From Alentia gelatinosa (taxonomy: Eukaryota; Annelida; Polychaeta; Phyllodocida; Polynoidae): 64,000 bases of DNA. This document shows positions 12,030 to 22,626 of the stretch, in pieces (position 1 is the stretch's first letter; each line of letters starts with the position of its first letter). The stretch is taken from the NCBI GenBank assembly GCA_950022655.1, contig OX465579.1:78441193-78505192 (forward strand), in the 5' to 3' direction. Below the pieces are notes generated by a model. That model made no database searches. It was given only the letters and a program-made list of their open reading frames with translations, and had not been told where the DNA came from. Made by a program: the position numbers and the translations under genes.

Positions 12030-12570
12030 TCAATCTATTATCACAGCTTTTGATTGTAGGAGGACTTGGAAAATATCGTTAATGAATATAATGAAAAGAA
12101 CAGGTCCCGGGACAGAGCCCTGTGGGACATCATAATGTATTGGGTGCCAGGGTATTGAGACATTTTTGCATTTGATATTTTGATACCTGTTAGTCAGATA
12201 CGAGTGAAGAAGGTTTACCGCGTTGGGCTCCACACCGATCTGTTGTAAGTTTTCGACTAACAGTCTATGGTTGACACTGTCAAATGCTTTCTTCAGGTCA
12301 ATAAACGCACATATGCTATTATTTTTATTATCTTTGTGATATTCAAGTGCATGAATAACTTGGAAGATTGCCTGGGAGGTCGAGTGTCCAGGCATAAAAC
12401 CATATTGGTTCCTATTAATGTTTTGGTAAAAAATTCACCAAATAATGGTGTAAAACCTTCTCAGCTAGTTTAGAGATCTGTTAGAGTACTAGTATAGGCC
12501 TCCAGTTTTCAAACAAAGTTAAATTGCTGTTCTTTGGGATAGGGGTTATCAGGCCACAGGTCAATGAGAA
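12030..12570 (-). pseudogene. CR1-like LINE reverse-transcriptase fragment
   Basis: The - strand encodes ENWRPIL (after a frameshift), then an open stretch at 12395-12030 with GHSTSQAIFQVIHALEYH, CAFIDLKKAFDSVNHRLL and DVPQGSVPGPVLFIIFINDI. These are RT blocks 2 to 5 of the CR1/L2 type. The N terminus and everything after FINDI are missing, including the YADD box. It starts at the right end of duplication copy A; copy B has unrelated sequence there. Confidence 0.75.
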
Positions 12571-12936
12571 AGCATTTTAACTCATCATATGGAGATACGT
12601 GCCATTTGCTTTACTTACCTACGCCATAGCCGCCTATACCCTTGCACAGACCCATCGCTGAAGTGTAATAGAAAATCACTTGTTACTTTTACTTCTTATT
12701 AATTCGTCAAAACTCGGAATATTAGAATAACGGTTAAATAATTACAGCATCAAATACAGATTGATTACAGTTTTCAGATAATATATACTTTTTTAGGTTT
12801 TCATAAAAGGGCAATTATGGTTGCCGATCACTACGGTATGAAAGCAAGCTGTAAACAACAGATGTTTATTTGCTACTTGTTACTTTTTTTATAATATTTA
12901 AGAAGGGAATATTGTGTGTATAATCATCAAATTTGG

Positions 12937-13095
12937 CGGTACAACCATTCTTTATTAGGGCCCTAGCACCTTACTCCTTATTGTAATGGCAGGTGTTAAG
13001 CCGAATGGGCAGTGAGTACCATTTTTGTGTAAGTCTTTGGTATTAGGGTTTCAAACCATTTCCTCCCATACTTGATTGAGCTTTTTGTCAAAATT
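12937..13095 (-). mobile_element. tRNA-derived SINE, minus strand, decayed
   Basis: The reverse complement matches the SINE at 47005-47290: it shares CATTCGGCTTAACACCTGCCAT and the region around a degenerate box B (GGTTTGAAACC). A second short tRNA-like head (box A-like TGGTGTAGTGG) lies on the - strand at about 13395-13437 and may be a separate insertion. Confidence 0.5.
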
Positions 13096-13206
13096 TTGAC
13101 AACTAACTGAATGTAACTGGGTTTGTTCTAAGGAAAGAAGGAAAGCCTTATGATAAAAAAGGCCACATAAGTTTAGTCTCCCCTGTGCTTTTACCGTAAT
13201 CCGATA

Positions 13207-13330
13207 AGGGGGGGTACTATTTTTTTTGGCATTCCAAGAGGGGGAGGCCAACATTTTTTCAGGTATTCCAAGGGGGGGGCAATATTTCTTTAGTATTCCA
13301 TGGGGGGGGGGGCAATTTTTTTTGGCCGGT
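13207..13330. repeat. G-run minisatellite (~35-bp units)
   Basis: Three to four units of the form TATTCCA, a run of 7-12 G, CAATATTTTTTTGG. The G runs on the + strand could form quadruplexes (inference). A coding frame on the - strand (13051-13392) only spells this repeat and is not called. Confidence 0.65.
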
Positions 13331-13750
13331 CGGTGTTCCAAAAGCTGTGCTTCCCCCCTGGCCATAATTAATGAATGCTCCCTAACAGCCAATCCTTGGA
13401 TCCAAGGCCATGGCGCTATCCACTACACCACCGAGTTTGGTCAATGAAGCTAGTCTGAAAGGTGTGTCCATGTATCAAATGGGGTAAAGTCAGATATGTG
13501 TTCCACAAAACTTGGAGATCATAATATCAAAGGAGCTAATGACAGAATTTTAAGGCTTAATTATTGATATTATTGTAATTTTTTAAAGGTAACACTATAT
13601 ATATATACTTTGTATACAACATGGGGCGAAGCCAGAATCTAAAGGGTGGAGCCAATGGTATAGTTTGGTTTACCATTATTTCGAGGTAAATGATAATAAG
13701 AAAACCGTATACCTGTGTTTGAATTTTTATTTTACCTCACCACAGTCTCC

Positions 13751-13792
13751 AGACCTTTAAACCTCGGTCTTAAGACCTTGGTCTAAAGGTCT
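13751..13792. repeat. 42-bp imperfect palindrome
   Basis: AGACCTTTAAACC...GGTCTAAAGGTCT reads nearly the same on both strands around a central TTAA. No protein-coding context. Confidence 0.55.
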
Positions 13793-14289
13793 GGGCACAG
13801 GGGTTCAGTAAAAAAAAATTTGGCCACAGGAATACAGTTTTCTCATAGTACACAATACTCCTAGCTATCACTCAGTTTTACTATGCGTCAATGATGCGGA
13901 AAAAATGACACAAATCATTATGATATTGTGTCCTTGTATCAGTAGTGGTGCTGGAACAACTCTCCTCGAAAGCTAGTAATGGTATCCAGCAGGGAGGAAT
14001 TTTCTTTTTTACTTGGTCAGTTTCTGTATGGATCAGAGTGTGAATCTCATCCAATCGAACACATTGTCGTGTATGCAAAACTAAACTTAACCAACCACTT
14101 TGATCGGTCAGGGGGAGATTACATGAGGAAAGTCATCTATGGCCTTGTGTTTTCAGGAGACATATGTCATTCTAACAAAGAAAATGCTGAAGATTCTAAT
14201 TTGATTTTCTTTAAGAGTGTCACACTTACCTATTCTGTGAGATCCTACCATTCACTTCCATTCCACTATATTGCACAATTTACCAACTA

Positions 14290-14468
14290 CAGTAGAACCC
14301 CGCCTAACAGACACCCCGCGTAAGCGGACATCCCGCGTTAACGGAAACCTTTCTTCGGAACAGTTCCCTCTACTATTTGTTTATTTTAACCTCGCGTAAG
14401 CGGACACCCCGCATAAGCGGACACTTTGGCCTGCAACAAAGGGTGTCGGCTTACACAGGGTTCTACTG
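14290..14468. mobile_element. pogo/Tigger-like MITE with TA target duplication
   Basis: Terminal inverted repeats CAGTAGAACCC / GGGTTCTACTG, flanked on both sides by TA (14288-14289 and 14469-14470). Internal GCGTAAGCGGACACCCCGC repeats follow. The ends and TA duplication fit pogo-type Tc1/mariner MITEs (known family feature). 179 bp, no coding capacity. Confidence 0.75.
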
Positions 14469-14490
14469 TATGCATACCTTGATTATGACT

Positions 14491-15250
14491 TTTCCTAGGT
14501 AACTGGACAGATGGCACCTGGACTGATGGTACATCTTTTCAGTTTCACCTGGACTGATGGCACCTGTGCCTGGACTGATGGTACCACTTACCTAGACTGA
14601 TGGAACCACTTCATTCTTTACCTGGACATGGGAACCACTTGATAGATATAGTATTAATGTGCATAAGTCATCTAATAACAGTGTTTCCAGTTTAGTTTTC
14701 AGGGTGTTTTTTTTCTGATTTCTGAAAAAAAATTCAGGAGACCACTGCTGCTACCGTGACCGGTAGCAAGGCGGCTGCGGCTGGCACCAAGTTGGCCACG
14801 GCTGGGGCTCTGGAAGAATCTTAACTAAGCGATAATTGCCCCATAAACCTCTGTTCTTATAGGCATCTTCGTATAATACAATACCCACTCTAACTGTTAA
14901 TGCTAAAGGTCGGGGTAAGTCACGGTTTGCCCGCCGTGTGGCCGGCCGGGGCTGCGGGTGGCTGGCCGGGATCCCTGGCTGCTGGTGCCGAGGGGCTGGG
15001 TTTTTTTTTTTTTAAATTTTGAAATCATCACATAAATTCTTCCATATGCGAATATAACATACTGGGTAGTTGAAAAATGGTGTACACAATATAATCTGGC
15101 AATGACCATCAGTCAGTAAGTGAGTGGTGCCATCAGTCTAGGTAGTGGTGCCATCGGTCTAGGAAAAATGTTGCAATCGGTCCGAAGAGGTGCCAGCAGT
15201 CCAGGTGCCATCAGTCCATGGTGCCATCAGTCTAGTAATCTTTTTCCTAG
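14491..15250. repeat. Foldback structure with arrays of ACTGATGGTACC / GGTGCCATCAGT in inverted orientation
   Basis: At 14503-14640 the word CTGGACTGATGGCACC (with variants) recurs about five times. At 15121-15235 the complementary word GGTGCCATCAGTCTAG recurs about five times. The arms therefore form a long inverted repeat of internally repetitive sequence around a ~480-bp centre with GC-rich blocks (14755-14815, 14905-15000) and a poly-T run. This resembles foldback transposons. No coding sequence. Confidence 0.6.
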
Positions 15251-16269
15251 ATCACCTGATGCTTTATTGATATCTTGGTTGTATTTTACATGTTCCTTTT
15301 CCAATAATTGGCTGCCAGAGGTTTTGGTCTCTGGCATGTGATTGAGCTCTGCAGTCCAACCTCACACTCATACATACACTGCACCTCTCTTCCGCATTCC
15401 TTCACCATGCACTCACCTTCACTACGCACAAACCACACTTCAATTTCCCACCCACACACTACTTCTAATATGAGTACTCCTCTCATTACATTCCATCATA
15501 GGGTATCATCTCATCATATTTCATATTCATACTATTCCATAATTCAGCAACTATCGTATTTTGATAATATTCTTACAAGTATTATCATCTAAATATCAAA
15601 TGAAATTTATCATATACAATCAACTAAAATTTATTTTCCCAAATTTGCCGTCTGTCTCACTATTTCTTTGATATGCCCCTTCTGGTTGCTATAACAGTTT
15701 TTTTCATTATGCATCAGTCTCATGCCATATACAATATGAAACAAGATGTCCCATTATACAGGCTTTTAGGAGACAGCAAACCTATACATTTTTCATGAAA
15801 TATATCGATATGAGTTATTTATCTACTGAGAACTAACTTCTCTTAACAATAAGAGGACTTCTGACAGAAAAGATCATAGCATGATATTGATGGTGAAGGT
15901 AACGATCTATTCAACTTATCTATTCATGTTAATAATTCATATTTCCAACATTGAGATCAATATGGCACAACTAAGTTTAATGAACTACTTTGGAAGCCAT
16001 TAGAGCTAGCACATGACTTATGTGCTGTGAGCTCATTAACATAATATTTGCATGTCCTGATCTACAAAGATGTCTAAAAACCACTGGCATGAATGAGATG
16101 GACTCTCAGGGAAGTCAATTTAGCTGTCAATCTGGTGGAGGTATTTCGCACAGACAACAGGCAGCAGCATGTCTTGGGCTCCTGCCTCTCTTATCTGTAA
16201 CTTCTGTATAGGTGTTTACCTGATAGGAAAATGGCAGTCTATAGCAGTTTGAGGTTAGTGCATTTACCC

Positions 16270-16865
16270 CTGAGGTGTGTCTTTCAGTTGTGATGATCGC
16301 TAGCTGAGACTGTTTGGAGGGTGAAGTGTTCTTCAGTTGTGACAATCTCTAGGGATCTCAGGGAAGAGCTGAAATGCAACCGTTTGGGTGATTTTGGTGT
16401 TTTTCAATTTTGACAAGCGCTATGGATTGCTAGGGATCACAAGAGAAATGATCTCCCAAACAGTCACAATGTGAGACCAGTTGATACTTGTGATAACTTA
16501 CTTTTTATTTATAAATAAAAACACCCATTCAGAAAGTAAAACATGTCTCACTTATGGAATACTCGATGGAAAATAAGGAAATATTAGGATTGAATCGAAT
16601 GGATATGGACAATTATTGTTGTAAATATGATTTAATTTGAATAAGTGTAAATTTTGCAAAACAATGATTCCCAATTGCAGAATCTTGTACCAGGCAGGAA
16701 ATGATTGCTATTGATCTAAGACATTTTAGTGGCAATCACTCAGGCCCTCTGCGACTACAACCGAAAAACACTTCCCACCATTGATTGCCCAGACGGTCTC
16801 ACAATCACTCTCAGATCTTAGCAGATCTCAGCTAGCGATTGTCACTACTGAAAAACACCCCCCTG
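16270..16865. mobile_element. Inverted-repeat element, CAGGG family
   Basis: Left end CTGAGGTGTGTCTTTCAG..GATCGCTAGC is an imperfect inverted match of the right end GCTAGCGATTGTCAC..TGAAAAACACCCCCCTG. Internal words (GATCTCAG, TGACAATC) recur many times. It is related to 45033-45823 by its TTTTTCAG inner end and GATC-rich sub-terminal repeats. No transposase. Confidence 0.55.
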
Positions 16866-17206
16866 ATGTTGTCATTTCCTAAACCTTTTGACATGCAGAA
16901 TTTATGAACAGATATCTAACAAACATCCAATTACTTCTGTCAGTTCTATCTTATTTCTTTTAAACTCATCTGTGACTAAAATTTTTATATACATTATAAG
17001 TTGATGTAAACATGAATTATGATTTTTTCTTGAGGAAGGAGTTGTATTCATTGTACTTTTAACCCTGCACACTAACATTTGGGTAACTTAGATCATTATT
17101 CTTAAGTATGCTGACTTGGAACTAGGAAAAGACAGTCCAGTAAGAATTATCAGAAGTTTGAATAATGATAAAAGTTCAGGAATTACAGGTATATCCACAA
17201 AGATAG

Positions 17207-17759
17207 TGTAGCGATTGCCCTCTAGTCACTGGAAGTGTGTGACCACTTTCTGCGATCGTCAGTCGACCAGAGGTTCCGAGACTAGTCGCTACCCTGTACT
17301 TACCGTGCCAGTACAGGTGGGTTCGGTTTTACCCACTGGAAAGGGTAGGGAGACGCAGAGCCTACCAACCACCGCTTATCCGCAAACACAAAACCAGACT
17401 CCGGACTATTTTAGTTACCAATCTTTTATTACGGTATTAACTGTAGGTACAATCGTTGGTGCTACGGGGCACCAACTAGCGTGGGAAGAGATCTGGTCTC
17501 TTCTACGTTGAAAGGTGTACCAACACAACCTAACCAACACGTGAGGCTCCAGGCGTTCACTCTAGGCAGAGGAACAGCGAGAAGTCCTCTCGACCCACTG
17601 TGGATTCAACCTTATATAGTGGTTGAGTTACGTAATGTGGGCGAGCCCGCAGCATTTGCATACCACGGGTCCGCCGGCTTTACCGCACAGCAGGGATCGG
17701 TCTTCGCGCCACCTAGCATAAAGTAAAACAGACACTGCACGACTACCCTGACCCCTACA
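17207..17759. mobile_element. Solo LTR, 553 bp
   Basis: It begins TGTAGC and ends CCTACA, so the outermost bases are the TG...CA of LTRs within a 5-bp inverted repeat (TGTAG/CTACA). A 4-bp direct repeat ATAG flanks it (17203-17206 and 17760-17763). It splits LINE coding sequence that otherwise matches on both sides. A TATA-like TTATATAG lies near 17611. No internal retroviral-type coding region or second LTR is present, consistent with LTR-LTR recombination. Short reading frames inside (17215-17726) are not genes. Confidence 0.8.
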
Positions 17760-17770
17760 ATAGTAAGAAA

Positions 17771-18775
17771 GTGTTAACCAATAGACCAGAAATTTTAATA
17801 AATATATGCAATAAAGTAGTAGAGGATAGATGTTTTCCAGATAGTTTAAAATATGGAGTGATCACCCCAATTCCTAAGGGAGGGGATATAAAAGATTTTA
17901 AGAACTGGAGGCCAATCACTGTACTTCTGGTGTTTTCTAAATTAATTGAAAAATTCTTGCATAACAATATACTAGAAAATCTAGAGCTAAACAATATTAT
18001 AACACCTGCCCATTTTGGTTTCTTACCAGGACAAAGCACAGGTCAAGCAGTCTTTAAACTCACTAATGAAGTTCTCTACCACATGGATGATAAGAAAAGT
18101 ATAGCTTTAACGTTTATAGACCTACGAAAGGCCTTTGATAGTGTCAACCATACCTTGCTACTTGAAAAACTATGTGACCTGAAATTTGGGAATGAACTGG
18201 CAAACTTATTAAAATCGTACCTCACCTCCAGAACACATCAGACAAAGATTAATGATAAAATATCAGGAAAATTACAAATGGTATCTGGTGTCCCGCAAGG
18301 ATTGGTCCATCATGGAACAGAGCAAAACGATATTGTCTTAGACTTAGACGCCTGGGTTAAACAGAATAAGCTAATGGTGAACTATAAAAAATCGAAGATA
18401 ATGTGGATTAGTAACCGGAGGAACATCGATAAGACACTTGATGTTAGTATGGGTAATCAACTACTGAAGGCAGTAAGCCAGTATAAATATTTGGGAATTA
18501 TCATAGATAATCACATGTATTTTAATGTGCAGTTCAATAAAACTATACAGGATTTTACCTATAAAATATTTCGTTTGAAGAAAATAAGACATTGCTTGTC
18601 AGAGGAAGCAGCCTTAAAGCTAGTGAAGCATATGCTTCTCCCCGTGATTGAATATGGGGATTTTTTACAACTACTGATGACACAACAACAACGGACCAAG
18701 TCACAGACCATGGTCAACAACAGTTTACAGTTAGTGGTAGGAATAAAAAATCTTAGAGAAGATTGGTACACCTAA
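17771..18775 (+). pseudogene. CR1-like reverse transcriptase with palm deletion
   Basis: An open frame of 334 codons shows RT blocks: ITPIPKGGDIKDFKNWRPIT, HFGFLPGQSTGQAVFKLTNE, LTFIDLRKAFDSVNHTLLLE and SGVPQG. Directly after VPQG the sequence jumps to LDLDAWVKQNKLMVNYKKSK, so the segment with LGP-x-LFxxxIND and YADD is deleted. The C-terminal part (YKYLGIIIDN, KHMLLPVIEYGD) remains. Without the catalytic YADD Asp pair it cannot polymerise. The start is arbitrary, being a truncated element. Confidence 0.8.
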
Positions 18776-19667
18776 TGCCGCTAATCAAATGGTGGAGTGA
18801 AACTGAGACTAACACTACCCAATCAGACTATAATGTAACTATAAATGCTGAAAAAATAAAAATAAGACTAAAAAGACCAAATGGAAATAGATACCTCAGA
18901 TCAACCCTTTATGAGGGATCACATCCATGAAACAAACTTTCAGCTGATACTCAGAAGTTACCTAGAGGTGACTTATTCAAAGCTAGAATAAAAGAAGAAT
19001 TAGCAGAAATAATGGATATGTGATTATTTGTGTACAAATTCCTGATCAGAAGATCAGCAAAATCTACTCCTTGACTTGTCTCTAAATAGTGACAACTTAG
19101 TGGTAATAATAATTTATGGTCGATGATCAATGATATATGTGTGTATGTCTTTTGCATTTGTATGTCCTGTATGTTGGTTGTACGTCATGTATAGTCTGTA
19201 TATACGTTTCAGCGGTTGTAAGGAAGAACAATTGCTCTCGTCTAAATGTTTACTGAATAAAAAAAAAAATTCTCCTGGGAAATCTCAAAAAGCGTAATTA
19301 GACTTGAATAACGATATGGCATTAAAGTGCATTCTGAGATTTCATCAGAATTAAGCACAATATGATCACTACCTCATCTAATAATTAAAACTCACTTAGT
19401 GAATGACTGAGTAGGTAAGTAAAATTGGCAGAGTGAGTATTCAATTTTGGGCTTATTTGCTATCAATCGTGAAATTAAGTGTAAGAATTATGATCAGTGA
19501 AATGCTACAGGTCTACTGGCACATGAAGTAAAATACAGCCATCTAGAGGTAGGAACAGTGTATATCACAGCAATAGTTCTATCAAACCATGAATTGCCAA
19601 TGGTGTATTTGTATATGCATTTTCAATTGGTTAATACCTCACAGCATTTTGTTTTATTTTATTCAAG

Positions 19668-19801
19668 GTGTATTGGGGATGGCCCTAAATCTGAATGATA
19701 AAAACAGCACTGACATCCAAGTGGTGAACCTTGGGAACCAGCGAGACAAATGTTTTGGGAACTTGAATATTTGTAACAATGGCCTTACCTTCACCTTTTG
19801 G
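19668..19801 (+). CDS. LamG-type domain exon 1, copy B
   Basis: 134 nt between acceptor TTCAAG and donor TGG|gtatgt. It enters with 2 nt of a split codon and ends in phase 0. The peptide contains VLGMALNLNDKNSTDIQVVN and CFGNLNICNNGLTFTFW; the C-x(6)-C-x-x-G-x-T-x-x-x-W pattern is typical of the N-terminal strands of LamG/pentraxin-like concanavalin folds in extracellular proteins (family knowledge). Exons before it were not found, so the full protein is unknown. The intact paralogue of 5321-5860. Confidence 0.6.
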
Positions 19802-21677
19802 GTATGTTATAATCTAACAATATTATTTGCAGGTCTATCATACCTCTCTCATGTAACAGATATAGACAGGAAATGGATAAGTTTATGATAAATAATTGAT
19901 CGGCATACACAAATTTTACAGCCATACATATAAAAGAAGTACTTTTACAATTGAATGTTCTTCTTTATTCAGATGCACAGAATAAGAAGATGATGAAGGT
20001 ATTTGAGAGATCCATGACTCATTTGTTTTTCATTGTGAGATTACTATTTGTTAAATTAATGTGACTGTCACACAGGAACTGTGTGAGCATTGTGCATGTA
20101 GAATCATGGAAGCATGGCTGGAATGACCTAGTGCATGTTGAATAATCGATATGAGGAATACCCTCAATGAGGACGGGGTTCAAGAAGGTTTCACTGCAGT
20201 GAGTCATCAAGGGTTGGGTCCATCATTTTCAAAAATAGCTGATCATAAGATGGCCAATGTCAACATGGGAGGCACCATGTAGTGGAGTGTGACTTGAAGG
20301 AATTAATTATGGATGAAGCTAACAGGGCCTTTGGAAGGTTCTAGAAGTTTCATAGGTAGATATCATGGGGGGCCAAATGCCGATTGACACTAAGTGAGAC
20401 AGTCAGACAGACAGTCAGTCAGGATGGGCCAGTTCAGTCCAAAGGCAGCAGTGCAGAAAGGGGTTCAGTCCAGGACAGACTCCAGTTGGTGAAGTTCTGG
20501 GAACCAGTGGCTCACCTGCATCATGAGAGCTAATAAACCCACAATGGCTTTGGCTCATGGGCTGCAGGGAACAATTGGGGATCAATTCCATGTGGTGATC
20601 AACACTTATATCAGCTGCTTCGCATTCAACTGTCATGGGCTACATATAATTGGTGGAGGACCGGCTCTTCTGAGGGTGTGAGCAACAGGATGGGCAACTG
20701 GGCTCAAGTAGCAACAGCCAGGGTAGATACAGAGAGGAGTGATTAACAGTAGGAAACAATAACACAACATTGGAACAGATGGGCTACGGGTATTGGCACA
20801 TTGAACACTGGTCAGGCAGAAGTGTTAATGAAGATCCTGGAGTGAGATGGTGTCCAGGGGATACCTAGGGAGTGTACCTGCTTCCCAGGGGGACTTTTAG
20901 TATTGTGTGAAATACTGTACCATGGACCTTTTAGCTGTGACATTAAAAGATGGATCCTGAAGAGTTTGATGTTTATGTTCTCTGTTATAGCTAAAAGCGT
21001 TAATGCTAACATGCAAAACCATGGAATACTCTTGGGAATGATTCACTCTCATGAGTTAAATAATTCACATCAAACAAGATTTTGCCCATGTCTAAAGACA
21101 TGTTAAATAAGTGGTTTATTTTATGTGACAGGTATCATATCCAATGATTTGGCTTGATTCTCATCTGTATGCATCTTTCTGCTGCCCTAAGACCACATGA
21201 CCAGCTACATATCCATTTAAGCCCTGCCCCCCACCAATGCCTATTCTGGTCCTGATAGGCCTTACGATGGACTTCTCAGCACCATACCGATTCTATCGTG
21301 AGGTCAGCAAAAATCTGGGCTGTGGAACAGGTTTCAGCGATTTCGTCTATGACACCTCACTTTAGGCTACGATTCAAAAATGCCAATCATAGAGGTCCTG
21401 ATAAAATCCAACATGTTGGATTTTTCATAGCCTGTCATAGGGTTTCGTAGCCTATCGGGGAGATATCATGGTCATTGAGTATGACTCACAGATTGGATCA
21501 CAACAGAGATCTACAATTCTGGGACCTCCCAATATACTATGATTTGTGTCTTTCAAATCATAGCCATCTGGAAGTATGTCATAGGGGGCAGGGCTTAATG
21601 ATTGCAAAAGAAACCCCACTTATTTTTACTGTGACAGGAGGAAATCATCCACCCAGTAAAGATTTGTCTGCTTGCAG

Positions 21678-21855
21678 GTGAAGTTCCCTCTGCTGGATAT
21701 TACAAATTCAGATGAGTCATTTTATATCTCATCAGGGGGGCAGACCAGATTCTCTCATGGCATTTCATTCAGCTTTAACAAATATCATATTCAGACAAGA
21801 TTCAGAAATGATGATTAAATGTGGTGGATCAAGCAAAATATCAACAGCTACACAG
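21678..21855 (+). pseudogene. LamG-type domain exon 2, copy B, with one in-frame stop
   Basis: It begins after TTGCAG in phase 0 and encodes VKFPLLDITNSDESFYISSG, GGQTRFSHGISFSFNKYHIQ, then RFRNDD, stop TAA (21816-21818), MWWIKQNINSYT. Ending at ACAG|gcaagt gives 178 nt and leaves one base, which is exactly what exon 3 needs. This implies a GC-AG intron with the usual strong AG|GCAAGT context. TAA is one change from a Lys codon, so it may be a recent null allele, an assembly error or a fixed lesion. Confidence 0.6.
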
Positions 21856-22099
21856 GCAAGTGTCAATATGCTGCATCTGAGAATAGTTTGGGAGATGTAA
21901 GTTTGATAAATCAAGAAAAAAATATATATTGTCACCACCTAGTATCACACAACAATGCTACATAACGTCACATAGCCGTGTCCATTGCAGTGCCATATGC
22001 AATTTTCCTGCCCTAAATGTTTGATAACACAGTGTAAAGAAAAGTGTGAAATACATCATTGGAAAAATGGCTTTAATGTAATACACTTTTACCATTTAG

Positions 22100-22237
22100 T
22101 TGGAGTGTGGTATCACATGATGACTACATTCACCCAGGCTGATGGACCCGTGTTATTCGTAAATGGCACAAAGGCAACCTACTCAGTGTCCAAAGTGACC
22201 TCCTCTGGAAATTCTAACTTTAATGACTTTGTCCTAG
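22100..22237 (+). CDS. LamG-type domain exon 3, copy B
   Basis: 138 nt. With one base from exon 2 it reads VGVWYHMMTTFTQADGPVLF, then VNGTKATYSVSK and NDFVLG|. W-Y-H...T...DG...NG is the standard LamG core. Phase 1 at the donor (CTAG|gtaagg) joins in frame to exon 4 at 24682, skipping the intervening repeat-rich intron of about 2.4 kb. Confidence 0.65.
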
Positions 22238-22288
22238 GTAAGGAATCAGAAACATAGACATTTTGACAGATTATCAAGTAGGAGAATA

Positions 22289-22626
22289 TATACACAATAT
22301 TGACTGGTTTCAGATACAAAAGGCCTTATGCTCCGAGGAGTTGATGTGCAGTAATATCCGAGCATATACAAGGATATTGTGCAGAGGCAACTCCGAAGAG
22401 CATGCAACTGCTTTTATCTGAAACCGGTCTATATTGCATCTATTGTCCACCTTTTCTGGACAAGTGGCATGTAGATATTATTTCGTTTTAGTTATGCACT
22501 GTTCTTCCATACGCACTATCTTTCCATATGCACCTCCTGGAGCATACAACATATCTGTATGCACCGGATATGTCCATACGTACTCCCTATGTGTTTTCTA
22601 TGGACACTTTGTATTAGGTCGATAAT
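22289..22626. repeat. ~335-bp dispersed repeat (copy 1 of 2), probably two nested palindromic MITEs
   Basis: Matches 61893-62228 throughout. The first half is an inverted repeat (GACTGGTTTCAGATA ... TATCTGAAACCGGTC). The second half has a weaker one (CTATTGTCCACC ... GGTCGATAATA). Copy A at about 10260-10270 lacks it (GAATATAAAGTGATAATC), so it is an insertion. Confidence 0.65.

Larger units (their letters stand above)
1110..12040 (+). repeat. Segmental duplication, copy A
   Basis: Long collinear similarity to 15485-25712. Matching blocks include 1110-2010 with 15488-15965, 2436-2715 with 15966-16250, 2729-3135 with 16500-16925, 5257-6015 with 19608-19945, 8146-10300 with 19946-22288, and 10300-12040 with 23645-25712. 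Non-matching stretches are later insertions or deletions: 2024-2422, 3136-5256, the MITE 5437-5833 and 6016-8145 in this copy. Identity looks high by eye but was not calculated. It carries exons of a LamG-type domain in the same order as copy B. Confidence 0.85.
17085..19275 (+). mobile_element. 5'-truncated CR1-like LINE interrupted by a solo LTR
   Basis: The coding remnant starts with IIRSLNNDKSSGITGIST (about 17135-17200), is interrupted by the LTR at 17207-17759, and resumes at 17771 with NRPEILINICNKVVEDRCFP. It ends in a short A-rich tail (GAATAAAAAAAAAAA, about 19255-19269). The insertion lies inside duplication copy B, with no counterpart in copy A. Confidence 0.75.

Noticed and set aside
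13051..13392. 113-codon minus-strand frame
   Set aside because: Mostly the G-run minisatellite read in reverse.
13979..14323. 114-codon frame as a gene
   Set aside because: Its end runs into the pogo-like MITE and nothing in the peptide is recognisable.
17215..17726. Two overlapping frames (98 and 81 codons) as genes
   Set aside because: They lie entirely inside the solo LTR.
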